Shown: positions 33,813 to 43,396, counted from the stretch's first letter. The stretch is DNA of 45,182 nt from Candidatus Roizmanbacteria bacterium RIFCSPLOWO2_01_FULL_35_13 (GCA_001789635.1 MGAF01000058.1:5218-50399), one strand, 5' to 3'. Numbers and translations: made by a program. The notes: generated by a model from the sequence alone, not told the origin.

Positions 33813-35690
33813 TTAATTGATGGAAACAACTACAATTTTTTCCAATCTGGAATCGGCTGGCGAAACTGCGAAATTATTATCGACAAAAAACTCTTGCCGG
33901 ATATAGATTTTTTTATTGACGATAAGTTTTGTAAGATCGTAAAAAAATTTAATTGATCTTTCTTTATTATCAGCCAACTTTATGAAATAAACTGGTTTTA
34001 ATTTTTTTAGATTAGTACCCGCTTCAACTTTAATCTGGGAGTTCTTTGAGCCGATAGTGTAATTTGAAATTAAGATTAAAAATTTGGGTTTTTTTTTAAA
34101 TTTAAATTCCAGAATAAAGTGACCGGTTTGACCTGAATTTATAGGAAAAATAACCGTATCATCCCTGATAATATTTTTTCTTATTTTAGCTTTTTTTTCA
34201 AACTGGCCGTTATTAAAATTATCCTTATAAATTATTTTCCAGGGTAACACTTTCCAGTCATTTAAAATATCGTAACGTAGAAGCACTATTGATAAGATGA
34301 CGGCTAAAAAAGGAATAAAGAATTTTTTATTGGATATAGCGAAAATCGAGAAAAAGAACAGAATAATACTGAATGCCAAAAAAATGTAAGGTAGATGGTA
34401 AAAATTGAGATCCTGTCCGAAACCTAACAAAGAGGTTTTTAAGACCAATTTTAATGAATTAAAAATACTTATTATCAGTAATAATAGAAAAATCGTCAAC
34501 AAAGTTTTATTTTTTAAAGGTAATACTGAGAGAGGAAGAAAGAGGAAAGATATAGCTGCCAAAATGTAGCGCGTATCAAATCCACCACCGTTCCAGTCAT
34601 AAGCAAATGAAAATAAAATGACCGGCAAGATAAATAAAGAGCATAATAATATCGTTATCTGCGGTGACTTCCTTTTCACGTAAAATAAGCCCAGTAGAGA
34701 TAAAAGTAGAACCGGTGACAAAAAAAACACTCCATTCCTTTGTTGGCTGAATAATTGACCGATAAACCCTGATTTAAAATTTCCCGAAAAAAATCCTTGC
34801 CAGGTTCTCGCCCAGGTGTAAAAATAGTGGTGGGAGTAGGTTGTGGAAAAAGGATTTTCGAATAGTAACCATTGATAAAGCAACAAAGTAGTAACCGGTA
34901 TAAGGAACGCTATTATGGTTAAAACAATTTTAGTTAGCTTTAGTTTAGTACCGACAATTTTAGAAAAATTATATAGGCAATAAACGAAGATTGGTAATAA
35001 ATAAATAACATTAAGATATTCCGTCAGTATTGAAAAACCGGCAGTTACGCCAATAATTATAAAAATCCACCACTTAGGCTCAGACTTTTTCAAACTTAAA
35101 GAGAGAACATGATAAACCAAACTCAAAATAAGAAGAGTTGAGAGTGAATGTGAAAAGTATAGGGTTGAGTATTTCCAGTTCAGGGAGCCAATCGCAAATG
35201 TAAGTGTTGCTAAATTTATTGCAAAATTATTTTGCCCAATCAATCTACTTATTTTCCAAAAAAAAATTACATTTAAAGTACCGGTAATGGCCGGTGATAT
35301 CAGTAAAAACAATATAAGGATACTCGTCACGGGAAATTCTCTGTAAAGCAATTCTTTGGATGTATTAATATTAGTGGTTTCGAAACGTTGAGGATCATCA
35401 GCTAACTTAAGAAATCCGGTTATTGATTTGCCAAGTAAGTAAAGAGGTGACGAAACAAGTGCCAATCCAGGGGATCTGTCGGAATAGAATTTGTTTTTAT
35501 AAGCAGAGACACTTACGTAATTGGTATAGCTTATGTATTTTCCCAACTCAAATTTTTTATTCTCGAAAGCTGATCGGAGTAATGCGTAGTGGCTGCCGTC
35601 ATTTGATCCGACTATGGCTCCGGGGCCGGTAACGTAATAAAACAGGGAAAGAAGAAAAAAAATTATTAATAAACCCAGATTTTTTTTCAT
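33813..35690 (-). CDS. Large multi-pass GT-C-like membrane protein (625 aa)
   Basis: About twelve helices precede an external C-terminal domain (about 490-625). The first loop reads VGSNDGSHYALLRSAF (N30-D31, H34) and continues with YKNKFYSDRSPGLALVSSPLYLLG (64-87). D-G-S-H plus SDRSPG is a recurrent pair in a poorly characterised GT-C branch of archaea and CPR bacteria. The tail is probably beta-rich (GQTGHFILEFKFKKK, a carbohydrate-binding-like segment). Its function as a lipid-phosphate-sugar-dependent transferase is inferred from topology. It is coupled to the GT4 gene by an ATGA overlap at 35687-35690. Confidence 0.65.
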   Translation of the reverse strand: MKKNLGLLIIFFLLSLFYYVTGPGAIVGSNDGSHYALLRSAFENKKFELGKYISYTNYVSVSAYKNKFYSDRSPGLALVSSPLYLLGKSITGFLKLADDPQRFETTNINTSKELLYREFPVTSILILFLLISPAITGTLNVIFFWKISRLIGQNNFAINLATLTFAIGSLNWKYSTLYFSHSLSTLLILSLVYHVLSLSLKKSEPKWWIFIIIGVTAGFSILTEYLNVIYLLPIFVYCLYNFSKIVGTKLKLTKIVLTIIAFLIPVTTLLLYQWLLFENPFSTTYSHHYFYTWARTWQGFFSGNFKSGFIGQLFSQQRNGVFFLSPVLLLSLLGLFYVKRKSPQITILLCSLFILPVILFSFAYDWNGGGFDTRYILAAISFLFLPLSVLPLKNKTLLTIFLLLLIISIFNSLKLVLKTSLLGFGQDLNFYHLPYIFLAFSIILFFFSIFAISNKKFFIPFLAVILSIVLLRYDILNDWKVLPWKIIYKDNFNNGQFEKKAKIRKNIIRDDTVIFPINSGQTGHFILEFKFKKKPKFLILISNYTIGSKNSQIKVEAGTNLKKLKPVYFIKLADNKERSIKFFYDLTKLIVNKKIYIRQEFFVDNNFAVSPADSRLEKIVVVSIN

Positions 35691-36838
35691 AATAAAGGGT
35701 TTAAACTTCTCCCGAATATTATATTCCAGTCGAATTTTTTAATATAACGGAGAGCATTTTGTCTGTAAGTTTTTAACATTTCTTCATCCGTCAGATATTT
35801 TAGTAGAGCTTTTTTAAGATCCTCTTTAGAGTAGTTAATTATAGTACCACATTGATTTTTAACAATTTCCGGAGCCGAGTGTGGAACATTGGTCATAATT
35901 ATAGGAAGGCCGGCAGATAAATAGTCCTTTAATTTAGTCGGATCGGCAAAATAAGAATAATTATCAGATTCTTTACGGTACATGGCAACAGCTAAAGCAC
36001 TGTCCGACAGTAGACTGTCGAGTAATTTTCTGTTTTTAACCCAACCTTTAAAAGTAATATGTTTTTCAACTTTTAAAGCAATGGCTAATCGTTGTAGTGC
36101 TGATTCATAAGAACCGCCACCGATAATTAGAAAATGAAAGTCTTTTATTTTTTTGATTATGTCCGGGATAACCGAGATTATCAACTGTACTCCCTGTTTT
36201 TTTACCAGGGAACCCAAATAAAGCAGCTGATGTTTTTTAACATTGGCAAAAGGTATTTTTTTAATTTTATCAGTCCAGACTCCGATCGGGACAATTTTTT
36301 GGCGGTTATAAAGCGAGCGCCTAAGCCCTTTAAATTTTTCCCGGGCTTCGGAAATTCTGGGAGAAACATTCCAGGTTTCATCGGCATATTTCAGACAAAG
36401 AGCATCGGCCCAGTGATATAAATTGTCTAATGGCGGGTACGTAAATCTTTTTGGTACGAAATCTATTGTGTAGTAGATAACTTTTTTTACTAAACCCAAT
36501 TTTTTTAAAATTATACCGGCAAATGCATTCAGATTGTCAACTCCGATAAAAATATCATATTTTTCTTTTTGTTTAACGACCCAAAAAATCGTAAGTAATA
36601 ATTCAAGAGGATAGTTAAGGATAGATATTGGTAGACGAAAAGACCACTGTTTCTTAATCTGTACTTTGGACTTAACAATTACCTCAAAAAAAGATTTAGT
36701 GTTATCGACAAATAAGGGGTGACTAATGTACAATAGTTTCGTAATTTTGCGGCTGACCAAATAATCTTTGAGAGCTTGAGGTGCTCCGTATACGAGATGA
36801 TGGGTAGCTATAGCTATTTTATTTATGTTGTATATCAT
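35687..36838 (-). CDS. GT4-like glycosyltransferase
   Basis: The 383-residue GT-B protein starts [20 protein letters not shown], has [41 protein letters not shown] in its N-terminal domain, and [34 protein letters not shown] and a C-terminal [26 protein letters not shown]. The last replaces the usual ExxxxxxxE with DPTKLKDYL, as in GT4 relatives acting on odd donors. It is clearly paralogous to the C-terminal half of the fusion upstream, which shares [37 protein letters not shown]-like order. It overlaps that gene by 20 bases. Confidence 0.83.
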   Translation of the reverse strand: MIYNINKIAIATHHLVYGAPQALKDYLVSRKITKLLYISHPLFVDNTKSFFEVIVKSKVQIKKQWSFRLPISILNYPLELLLTIFWVVKQKEKYDIFIGVDNLNAFAGIILKKLGLVKKVIYYTIDFVPKRFTYPPLDNLYHWADALCLKYADETWNVSPRISEAREKFKGLRRSLYNRQKIVPIGVWTDKIKKIPFANVKKHQLLYLGSLVKKQGVQLIISVIPDIIKKIKDFHFLIIGGGSYESALQRLAIALKVEKHITFKGWVKNRKLLDSLLSDSALAVAMYRKESDNYSYFADPTKLKDYLSAGLPIIMTNVPHSAPEIVKNQCGTIINYSKEDLKKALLKYLTDEEMLKTYRQNALRYIKKFDWNIIFGRSLNPLL

Positions 36839-39020
36839 AATTGATTATTCCTGACTTTTTTAATATAGTTTCAAATATGATATCCCATGTGAGATTCCGT
36901 GTATATTTGAGAGCGTTGGAACTGAATTGATGGTGTAGTTGTGGTGACGATAGAATTTTTGTCAAAGCCTGGTTTAATTCTGACTTGGTATTATTAATAG
37001 AAAATCCCATTTTATTTTTTTCTATTTCTAAAGATATATTATATCCTTTACTGCAAATTACCGGAACTCCTGCTGCTAAAAGTTCTTTGATTTCTACTGG
37101 GTCTCTAAACATAGCTGGAGTACGATCAGAAACTTCAACAACCGCAAGTCCAATTCCATAGGATTTGTAATTACTAATACTTTTTTGATGCGGCACGTTT
37201 TCAATAAAGGAGACCTGTTTTTGAATTTCATCTTTTTTAATCAACTCTGCCAATTTTTTTCTATCTAAGTGACCAACTATTATGTAAAGATGCAATCGTG
37301 GCATCTTTTTTACCTGTTTTTTAAAAACTTCGACTACCAGTGTTATTAAGGAAAGTTGGGGAGAAAGAAAGCCATCAATTACCAATGCGTTTTTGTCGCT
37401 TTTAACATCTATTTTTTTCTTTACCTGATTTTTGGAATAAATTCCGGCCCGTAAAAGTATATTTCTATCTTTAGGAAGTCCCATGGCCTGTCTTATTTTT
37501 AAAATTTCAGGAGTACTGCTCCATACCACGTCTGCAAATTTCACAGAAATGAAATCTCCAAGATGATAGAGAATATTGAAAAAAAAATTATTATAACGCT
37601 TTTTGGAATAATCATCCGTATAGTATATTAGGTTAAATGTATTACCGAGAAGTTTTAAAAAAACTCCGGAAAGGGCGTTTATTGGATTTACTGCTATGAA
37701 ATATTTTATTTGGTTTTTATGTTTTAGGAACCAGGTTATATTTATATATATGTCTTTAAGCGCCGATAAAGGATTACTTTCGGTTTTAAAAAGAGAGTGT
37801 TCAAATAGAATTAACTGTTTAGAAACTGTAGAAAAGTAAAGACGGAATGCTTGAACGGCGCCAAAAGCTGAAGTCGTATGGGCAGCTAATAATGTAGTTC
37901 CCATTTTTTTTGCTTTAATCGATGATCTTTGAAAAAAAGTATAAGTAGAGGAACCAATTGAAAGGTTTGAAAAATGTCCGGACATACATATTTCCTCAAT
38001 AGTTCGATCAATATTATATTGATAGTTCCAATCTGGATAGTGTTTTTTAAACTTTGAGACGTCTGAAATATACCAGATATGGTCTCCTTCGCGTGCGTTT
38101 TTTTTATATTCGATATTGCTTTCTGTCTTAAAAATCGTTTCAACTTTTTTAATTGCTTCAAGAATTGATATATTTGCATGCCGCGAACCTCCTGCATTGT
38201 ACACTTCGCCTGGTCGGGGGTTTTGATGGAAATGCCAAAACATATTTACGAGATCAAAACTGTGAATGTTATCTCGAACCTGTTTCCCTCTATAACCAAA
38301 AATTGAATATCTTCTTCCTGTAGCAATAGATTTAATTAAATAAGCTAAGAAACCATGTAGTTGGGTACCTGAATGTGCCGGACCAGTAAGACAGCCTCCG
38401 CGAAAAATACCAGTCGGTAAATTAAAATATTTTCCATATTCTTGAACCAAAATATCCGCAGCTACCTTAGATGCTCCGAAAATACTATGTTTTGAATTAT
38501 CAATTGTCATTGATTCATCAATTCCCTTATAAAGGGAATGTGTTGTTGGAAGTTCGTAACGGGTATTTTTCTCGATGAGTGGAAGTTTGTTAGGACTATC
38601 ACCATAGACTTTATTTGTAGAAGTAAAAATAAAGGTTGCATTTGGTGAATACTTTCGATAATTTTCCAGCATCACCAGAGTTCCTGCTGCATTGATTGAA
38701 AAATCAGTTTGTGGTTCTTTTGCTGCCCAATCATGCGATGGTTGTGCTGCCGCATGGATAATAATGTCAAATCGTTTATATTTATTAAAAATATTCTTGA
38801 TTGAATTATCGTCTCTTATATCTATTGGGTAATGGTGGTACTGATTTTTATACTCTTCTTCAAGTGATTCCTTTTTCCAATTTGTACTGGCTTCTTTTCC
38901 GAAGAAATAAGCCCGCATGTTATTATCGATTCCGATTATTTCGTAGTCTTTTTCCGCCAAGAATTTAACGGCTTCAGATCCTATGAGTCCGGCAGAACCT
39001 GTTATAAGAGCTTTTTTCAT
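36819..39020 (-). CDS. Epimerase - GT4 fusion protein
   Basis: The 733-residue protein starts at ATG 39020 ([16 protein letters not shown]); the open frame continues upstream only by a TTG. Residues 1-345 are a complete NAD-dependent epimerase of the CDP-paratose-2-epimerase type: [27 protein letters not shown], and [23 protein letters not shown] with [15 protein letters not shown]. From about 365 a GT4-like GT-B module begins ([19 protein letters not shown]), with a C-terminal [23 protein letters not shown]. This half is paralogous to the next gene. The fusion would couple sugar epimerisation to its transfer. It has a 121-base upstream gap with a small hairpin, so it may have its own promoter. 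Confidence 0.85.
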   Translation of the reverse strand: MKKALITGSAGLIGSEAVKFLAEKDYEIIGIDNNMRAYFFGKEASTNWKKESLEEEYKNQYHHYPIDIRDDNSIKNIFNKYKRFDIIIHAAAQPSHDWAAKEPQTDFSINAAGTLVMLENYRKYSPNATFIFTSTNKVYGDSPNKLPLIEKNTRYELPTTHSLYKGIDESMTIDNSKHSIFGASKVAADILVQEYGKYFNLPTGIFRGGCLTGPAHSGTQLHGFLAYLIKSIATGRRYSIFGYRGKQVRDNIHSFDLVNMFWHFHQNPRPGEVYNAGGSRHANISILEAIKKVETIFKTESNIEYKKNAREGDHIWYISDVSKFKKHYPDWNYQYNIDRTIEEICMSGHFSNLSIGSSTYTFFQRSSIKAKKMGTTLLAAHTTSAFGAVQAFRLYFSTVSKQLILFEHSLFKTESNPLSALKDIYINITWFLKHKNQIKYFIAVNPINALSGVFLKLLGNTFNLIYYTDDYSKKRYNNFFFNILYHLGDFISVKFADVVWSSTPEILKIRQAMGLPKDRNILLRAGIYSKNQVKKKIDVKSDKNALVIDGFLSPQLSLITLVVEVFKKQVKKMPRLHLYIIVGHLDRKKLAELIKKDEIQKQVSFIENVPHQKSISNYKSYGIGLAVVEVSDRTPAMFRDPVEIKELLAAGVPVICSKGYNISLEIEKNKMGFSINNTKSELNQALTKILSSPQLHHQFSSNALKYTRNLTWDIIFETILKKSGIINYDIQHK

Positions 39021-39031
39021 CACCCAAAATT

Positions 39032-39067
39032 CTACTGCCAGCAAACATTATTTGCAAGGTCCAGTAG
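39032..39067. promoter_or_regulatory. Hairpin in the leader of the epimerase-GT fusion
   Basis: CTACTG (39032-39037) pairs with CAGTAG (39062-39067), and inside GCAAA pairs with TTTGC across CATTA. It lies 12 bases before the ATG on the minus strand, downstream of an A+T-rich TATAAA region (about 39070-39085). It might reduce ribosome access or simply be chance; no known riboswitch pattern is seen in this 121-base gap. Confidence 0.3.
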
Positions 39068-39141
39068 TGACTTTATATTTTTTATATAAAAGGTTAATGA
39101 GATAAATTGGAAGTTTATTACTTTTCATGGAGTAATGAGTA

Positions 39142-40242
39142 TTATTTGGTATATTTATTAATAAATTGACAAATTTTTTCAACTATTTCCAATTTTAACT
39201 CCGAGTAAAGAGGTAAACATAAAATTCCGTCAGAGATCTTAACTGCGTTAGGAAAAGATTTAGCCATATTGAAAGGATTGAGATAATTAGTTAAAAACTT
39301 ATAGCTGTTTGTAAGGGGGTAAAAATATTTTCTGGGTTTTATGCCTTTTTTACCCAGCTTAGCACATATTAAATCCCTGGTTTTTCTGTCACTAAACAGT
39401 ATTGGCAGATATGCATAGTTATAATCAGGAGTAACCAGTTTTTGAAATTTTAAACTGCTGTTATTTTGTAAAAGTCTTTTATATAATTCGTAAATTTTTT
39501 TACGGAGCAGAATTTTGCTGTTAATTTTTTTTAAATTCAATAACCCCATGGCTGCCTGAAATTCGCTCATTTTTGCATTAATTCCGGCCAGTACAACTTC
39601 TTCTTCACCTGTAATTCCGAAATTACGTAATAAATTTACATCTTTATTAATTTGGATTGAATTCGTTGTAATTGCACCTCCTTCTATAGTATTAAAAACT
39701 TTGGTGGCGTGAAAACTGAAGGTTGAAATATCTCCGTATGATCCGATTAATTTATTTTTGTATTTAACTCCAAAGGCATGAGCTGCGTCGTAGATTATTT
39801 TTAATCCATTTTTTTTGGCCAGCTTTTCCAATCTTTCAGTAGCGCAGGGATTACCATAGACGTGAACGGCTAAGATGGCAGAGGTTTTATTTGTAATTTT
39901 TTTTTCGATATCAGCCGGGTCTATGTTATATGTTTCCGGATCTATATCGGCAAAAACCGGGGTACAGCCTTCCCATAGGATTACGTTGGTTGTAGCCGGA
40001 AAAGTAAAGGGAGTTGTGATGATTTCACCTTTAAGATTAAGCGCTTTAATCGCAAGCTGCATAGCGAGAGTCCCGTTAGTCACTAAAGATAAAAGTTTTC
40101 CTCCGATATATCCCGGTAGTTTTTTTTCAAGTTGTCGGACGAATTTACCGTTATTAGTCAGCCAAGCTCTTTTCCAGATCTGTTTTACATATTCCTGATA
40201 CTCCTTTAAATTTGGGAGCTCGGATTTTGTGACGTTTATCAT
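39142..40242 (-). CDS. DegT/DnrJ/EryC1 aminotransferase, VioA/FdtB-like
   Basis: The 366-residue PLP enzyme has TNNGKFVRQLEKKL, VTNGTLAMQLAIKAL, HVYGNPC, IYDAAHAFGV and the PLP lysine in FSFHATKVFNTIEGGA (K181). SFHATKxFNTxEGGA is typical of the VioA/FdtB/QdtB branch, which aminates C4 or C3 of dTDP-4-keto- or 3-keto-6-deoxyglucose. It is followed within seven bases, in the same operon, by a gene (upstream on the strand) for a NeuD/VioB-like acyltransferase, fitting an N-acylated 4-amino-4,6-dideoxy sugar. RmlA/RmlB are not in the window. Confidence 0.85.
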   Translation of the reverse strand: MINVTKSELPNLKEYQEYVKQIWKRAWLTNNGKFVRQLEKKLPGYIGGKLLSLVTNGTLAMQLAIKALNLKGEIITTPFTFPATTNVILWEGCTPVFADIDPETYNIDPADIEKKITNKTSAILAVHVYGNPCATERLEKLAKKNGLKIIYDAAHAFGVKYKNKLIGSYGDISTFSFHATKVFNTIEGGAITTNSIQINKDVNLLRNFGITGEEEVVLAGINAKMSEFQAAMGLLNLKKINSKILLRKKIYELYKRLLQNNSSLKFQKLVTPDYNYAYLPILFSDRKTRDLICAKLGKKGIKPRKYFYPLTNSYKFLTNYLNPFNMAKSFPNAVKISDGILCLPLYSELKLEIVEKICQFINKYTK

Positions 40243-40249
40243 ATATAAA

Positions 40250-40906
40250 TCAGATTAAATCTTTCCAATTTTTTGCGGATATTTTCCGGATTGACCTGGC
40301 CGGAACTCCATAGGCTAAGGTGTGCGGCGGAATATTTTTAGTCACAACTGCACCGGCCCCGATAAAACTGCCCTCACCTATTTTTATCTTATCTATAATC
40401 GTGACCCCGACCCCTATCCAAGAATCTTTGCCGATTTTAACATTTCCTGCGATATTTGCACCCGGTCCTATCGTTACAAAATCTCCCAGTTCGGCGTCAT
40501 GGTTAATCAGTGAGTTTATATTGACTATACAGTTCTTTCCTATTTTAATATCGCAGGTCATAATTACTCCTGGACAGATGATCGAGCCTTTTTGGATGGA
40601 TATATACTGATTTATGGGTACGGACGGGTGAATGACCGATTCCAGGGAAAAACCCAGTTTTTCAATTTTTCTGACTATAAGTTTCCGTAAAGGACTTCCG
40701 ATAGCCGGTACAAAAGTAACATTTTTTTTAAAAGATGTTATACGAGATAAGGAATATACGGGTTTATCCATAAGGAATTTGGCATGAGGTTTATCTTCCA
40801 GAAAACCCAAAACCAGGGAATCTTTTTTCAGGTTTTTATAAATTAAGTAAGTTTCCCTGGCCATACTTCCTGCTCCAAGAATGTATATTTGTTTTTTATT
40901 TTTCAT
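40250..40906 (-). CDS. NeuD/PglD-like sugar acyltransferase
   Basis: The 218-residue protein has the N-terminal Rossmann-like nucleotide-sugar-binding subdomain (YILGAGSMARETY, 8-20) and a C-terminal left-handed beta helix from about 100. NSLINHDAELGDFVTIGPGANIAG contains the catalytic His-Asp/Glu pair position (H136-D137) of PglD and related N-acetyltransferases. Hexapeptide repeats IGKDSWIGVGVTI and IGEGSFIGAGAVV complete the trimer helix. It should N-acetylate the amino sugar made by the aminotransferase next to it. It overlaps the GT2 gene upstream by 11 bases. Confidence 0.87.
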   Translation of the reverse strand: MKNKKQIYILGAGSMARETYLIYKNLKKDSLVLGFLEDKPHAKFLMDKPVYSLSRITSFKKNVTFVPAIGSPLRKLIVRKIEKLGFSLESVIHPSVPINQYISIQKGSIICPGVIMTCDIKIGKNCIVNINSLINHDAELGDFVTIGPGANIAGNVKIGKDSWIGVGVTIIDKIKIGEGSFIGAGAVVTKNIPPHTLAYGVPARSIRKISAKNWKDLI

Positions 40907-41777
40907 TTAGTTCATATTCTATACCCTTTATCAGGTATATAAATCCAAAAATTAATTTTAAAATAAAAACAGAAAAAAATAATAAAGGATGGTTGAGTAT
41001 TTTTTTGAATTTATTTTTTTCCAGAAAAACCGTGAGAAATCTGTATTTTACCCCCAATTGTTTTTTAATTATATTTTCGTAGATTTCCTTGTCCCCGGAC
41101 CATTTATTTTTATAAATCTTAATTCCCCTGACATATCGGCTCTTTTTGAAAAGATACTGGCTGAAGGTCAGGTTTTCTTCGTGATGGCGCACAGGCAAGT
41201 CGATTTTCCCGAATTTGACTCCAAGTTTTTGCAGTTGAATATCCATATCCCAGTCAGCCGGGCCAGAGGATAATAATGGATCATATTTTTCAGTTTTAAA
41301 AAAAACATTTTTTTTTATTACCCTTACTGCGTCAATCGGTGTTGCATCATAAAAACTCCGTTCATAATTTCTGATTTCCTGCAATATTTTGTTATTAGCG
41401 ACAATTTTTTCAGGAATAAAAAAGGCGTCCGTCTCTTTGGAAGTGATAATTTTAGAAGCCAGATTTTTCAGTAAATTTACCGATAATTCCATATCATGAT
41501 CTAAAAAGAATAAATAATCATTTTCTGCTTTTTTGGCTCCTAAATTTCTTTGTCTGCAGGCTTGAGAGGGCTTTCCGTTAACATAAAAAATTTTAAGTTT
41601 ATATTTTTTTGCAAGGTCGGCAGTTTTGTCACGGCTGTAATTGTCAATTAAAATAATTTCATATTTATTTTGGGGATAATCCTGTTTTAATATGCTTTCG
41701 ATACATAGTGGCAGAACTTTTTCAGAATTAAAAGTCGGGATAATTATTGAAAAAGAAGGTAAATGACTATTTTTCAT
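40896..41777 (-). CDS. GT2-family glycosyltransferase
   Basis: The 293-residue GT-A enzyme has FSIIIPTFNSEKVLPLCIESIL (9-30), LIDNYSRDKT (nucleotide-binding loop), and FFLDHDME (D93-H-D95, metal site). Near the C-terminus two hydrophobic stretches (NHPLLFFSVFILKLIFGFIYLIKG) form membrane anchors, suggesting action on a lipid-linked acceptor at the inner face. The middle (HEENLTFSQYLFKKSRYVRG) resembles hyaluronan/mannosyltransferase-type relatives. It is the first gene of the long minus-strand series ending at 24153 and is divergent from the membrane-protein pair at 41829. Confidence 0.88.
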   Translation of the reverse strand: MKNSHLPSFSIIIPTFNSEKVLPLCIESILKQDYPQNKYEIILIDNYSRDKTADLAKKYKLKIFYVNGKPSQACRQRNLGAKKAENDYLFFLDHDMELSVNLLKNLASKIITSKETDAFFIPEKIVANNKILQEIRNYERSFYDATPIDAVRVIKKNVFFKTEKYDPLLSSGPADWDMDIQLQKLGVKFGKIDLPVRHHEENLTFSQYLFKKSRYVRGIKIYKNKWSGDKEIYENIIKKQLGVKYRFLTVFLEKNKFKKILNHPLLFFSVFILKLIFGFIYLIKGIEYELNEK

Positions 41778-41812
41778 TTTTAAAATTAATTTTTTGCAAC
41801 CCTACGGTGACT

Positions 41813-41820
41813 AGTATAAA
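41813..41820. promoter_or_regulatory. Overlapping divergent -10 boxes between GT2 and membrane-protein genes
   Basis: TATAAA on the plus strand (41815-41820, within AGTATAAAATACT) lies about eight bases before ATG 41829, predicting a leaderless message. TATACT on the minus strand (41818-41813) would start the GT2 operon message with a leader of roughly 30 bases. The palindromic AGTAT...ATACT makes the promoter bidirectional in form. Confidence 0.45.
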
Positions 41821-41828
41821 ATACTCTC

Positions 41829-42329
41829 ATGCCAATTTTATTTTTATTGTTAAGTTATTTTCTTGCCTATCAAAGCAACTTTGATTTTATATTCCTGACG
41901 GTACTCCTCTTAGTTGGATTGTCTAGCTATTTTAAGATAGTTGAAAATTTCAATATTGAAATAAAAAAAAATATCCAGATTTCCGGTCTGAGACAATCGG
42001 TTCTCCTGCAAAGAATTTTATTGGTGATGCTGTATATTTTATCACTATTTTTAGCTGAAAAAATAAAGCTGCTTCCCGAAATATTCAGAATAAGTAAAAC
42101 CGAATTTGCCGGCTTTTTTTTCTTATTATATATTCCGATCATATTATTGTTTAAATTTTCTGCAGATATAACCGTATATATTGCATTATTATTATTACTT
42201 GTTACACCTTTTTCCATAATACATAAATATCAAAATACTGCGGAAATATTACCAATTGTAGTTTATTTACTTATTTTCACAGCGTTAATACAAAATTTGA
42301 AACATATCTATGTTGAGAGTAGAAAATAA
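41829..42329 (+). CDS. Small multi-pass membrane protein, unrecognised
   Basis: The protein is 166 residues with four or five hydrophobic segments (about 2-28, 61-80, 93-113, 116-131, 136-155) and no catalytic motif that I recognise. The C-terminus HIYVESRK is cytoplasmic by the positive-inside rule. It overlaps the downstream TIG-domain protein by 20 bases, so the two are probably coupled and may form a complex. Codon use is as A+T-rich as the neighbours. It could be an assembly or anchoring factor for an envelope structure. Confidence 0.65.
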   Translation: MPILFLLLSYFLAYQSNFDFIFLTVLLLVGLSSYFKIVENFNIEIKKNIQISGLRQSVLLQRILLVMLYILSLFLAEKIKLLPEIFRISKTEFAGFFFLLYIPIILLFKFSADITVYIALLLLLVTPFSIIHKYQNTAEILPIVVYLLIFTALIQNLKHIYVESRK

Positions 42330-43395
42330 AAGCGGTTTGTATTTTACATTGTTTGCAGAGACTATCATAATAGTTTTAAGTTCTGTTTCCGGTATCTTCC
42401 AACTTTATTTATTGGCTGCATTTTTATTGAGATTTCTCATTCCGGAATTACACATTCCCCTCAATGAAACAATTTTTGCCTTAAGCAATCAGCAGTTAAG
42501 TGTTTATCTGGGAATTACTTTATTGACACAAACAGTCTGTATTTTGTTTAAGGTAATGCAAAAGCGAATAGAACTGAGACGAATTATAGATATTAATAAC
42601 GATGAAAAATTTATTTATATATTAACTTCCTTATTCTTTGCTCATTTTTTCGCCAGCAGCTTAAATTTTTTTACCGGAACCTATCCCGTAGAAGTTGTGA
42701 TATTTTTTGTTTTATTTATTTTTATACTTCCCACAATTACAGAGTTATATAAAAGTTTAGGAAATTTTACCCAATATAAATTTTACAAAGATATTCTAAT
42801 TAAAAATAAACCGTTGAATTTAGAAAAGGAAAAGGTTCAACCGGCAATAAATGTTAAGTTTAAAATTCCACAATTTCATATAGCGAAAAAAAACATATTT
42901 TTGGGAAGCGGTATAGTTTTGATGATGTTAATTTTTATATTGGCAATTGCGGCTGTTATCTTGAAATCTTACGAATATGCGCTTAAGCAACGGCATATAA
43001 AAGAGTCGACGAGCATAGTTAAAGTAACACCGGTTAAACCGGTAGTCGGAGAAGAAGTTGTTTTGGAAGGATTTAATTTCGGTTGGAGAACTAATCCGGA
43101 GGACGCATTGATGAGCGATTACGGTCAGGTATCAGTCGAAACTTGGACTGAACAGAAAATAGATTTTAGTATTCCATTGGATTGGAAAGAGGGGGCTGTA
43201 AACCTTTGGATAGTAAGGAACAAAACCGACAACCCCCCCTTTGTGCAATATAAGAGCAATATTGTTTCACTAAATATTAAATCACGTTGGGATTATTATC
43301 CGACAGAAAAAGAATTCTTTGATGATTCACTGCAGTCATTAGTAATAAAAGGATTCAAGAAAATCAGACGTAAAATAGAATTAAATAAAGATTAA
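42310..43395 (+). CDS. Membrane protein with external IPT/TIG domain
   Basis: The 361-residue protein has four helices in the first 145 residues, a charged cytoplasmic segment (about 146-193), and a fifth helix at 197-219. Residues 236-324 form an IPT/TIG immunoglobulin-like domain: VKVTPVKPVVGEEVVLEGFNFG opens it and VNLWIVRNKTDNPPFVQYKSNIVSLNI closes it. The tail after it (325-361) is charged. The TIG domain would lie outside the cell, where such folds bind glycans or proteins. Together with the preceding membrane protein it forms a two-gene operon between the glycan operon and a membrane hydrolase-like gene. Function unknown. Confidence 0.72.
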   Translation: MLRVENKSGLYFTLFAETIIIVLSSVSGIFQLYLLAAFLLRFLIPELHIPLNETIFALSNQQLSVYLGITLLTQTVCILFKVMQKRIELRRIIDINNDEKFIYILTSLFFAHFFASSLNFFTGTYPVEVVIFFVLFIFILPTITELYKSLGNFTQYKFYKDILIKNKPLNLEKEKVQPAINVKFKIPQFHIAKKNIFLGSGIVLMMLIFILAIAAVILKSYEYALKQRHIKESTSIVKVTPVKPVVGEEVVLEGFNFGWRTNPEDALMSDYGQVSVETWTEQKIDFSIPLDWKEGAVNLWIVRNKTDNPPFVQYKSNIVSLNIKSRWDYYPTEKEFFDDSLQSLVIKGFKKIRRKIELNKD

Positions 43396-43396
43396 A

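Noticed and set aside
39021-39044. TTG at 39044 as the start of the epimerase-GT fusion
   Set aside because: The Rossmann motif begins immediately after the ATG at 39020, as in other epimerases, and the extra residues match nothing.
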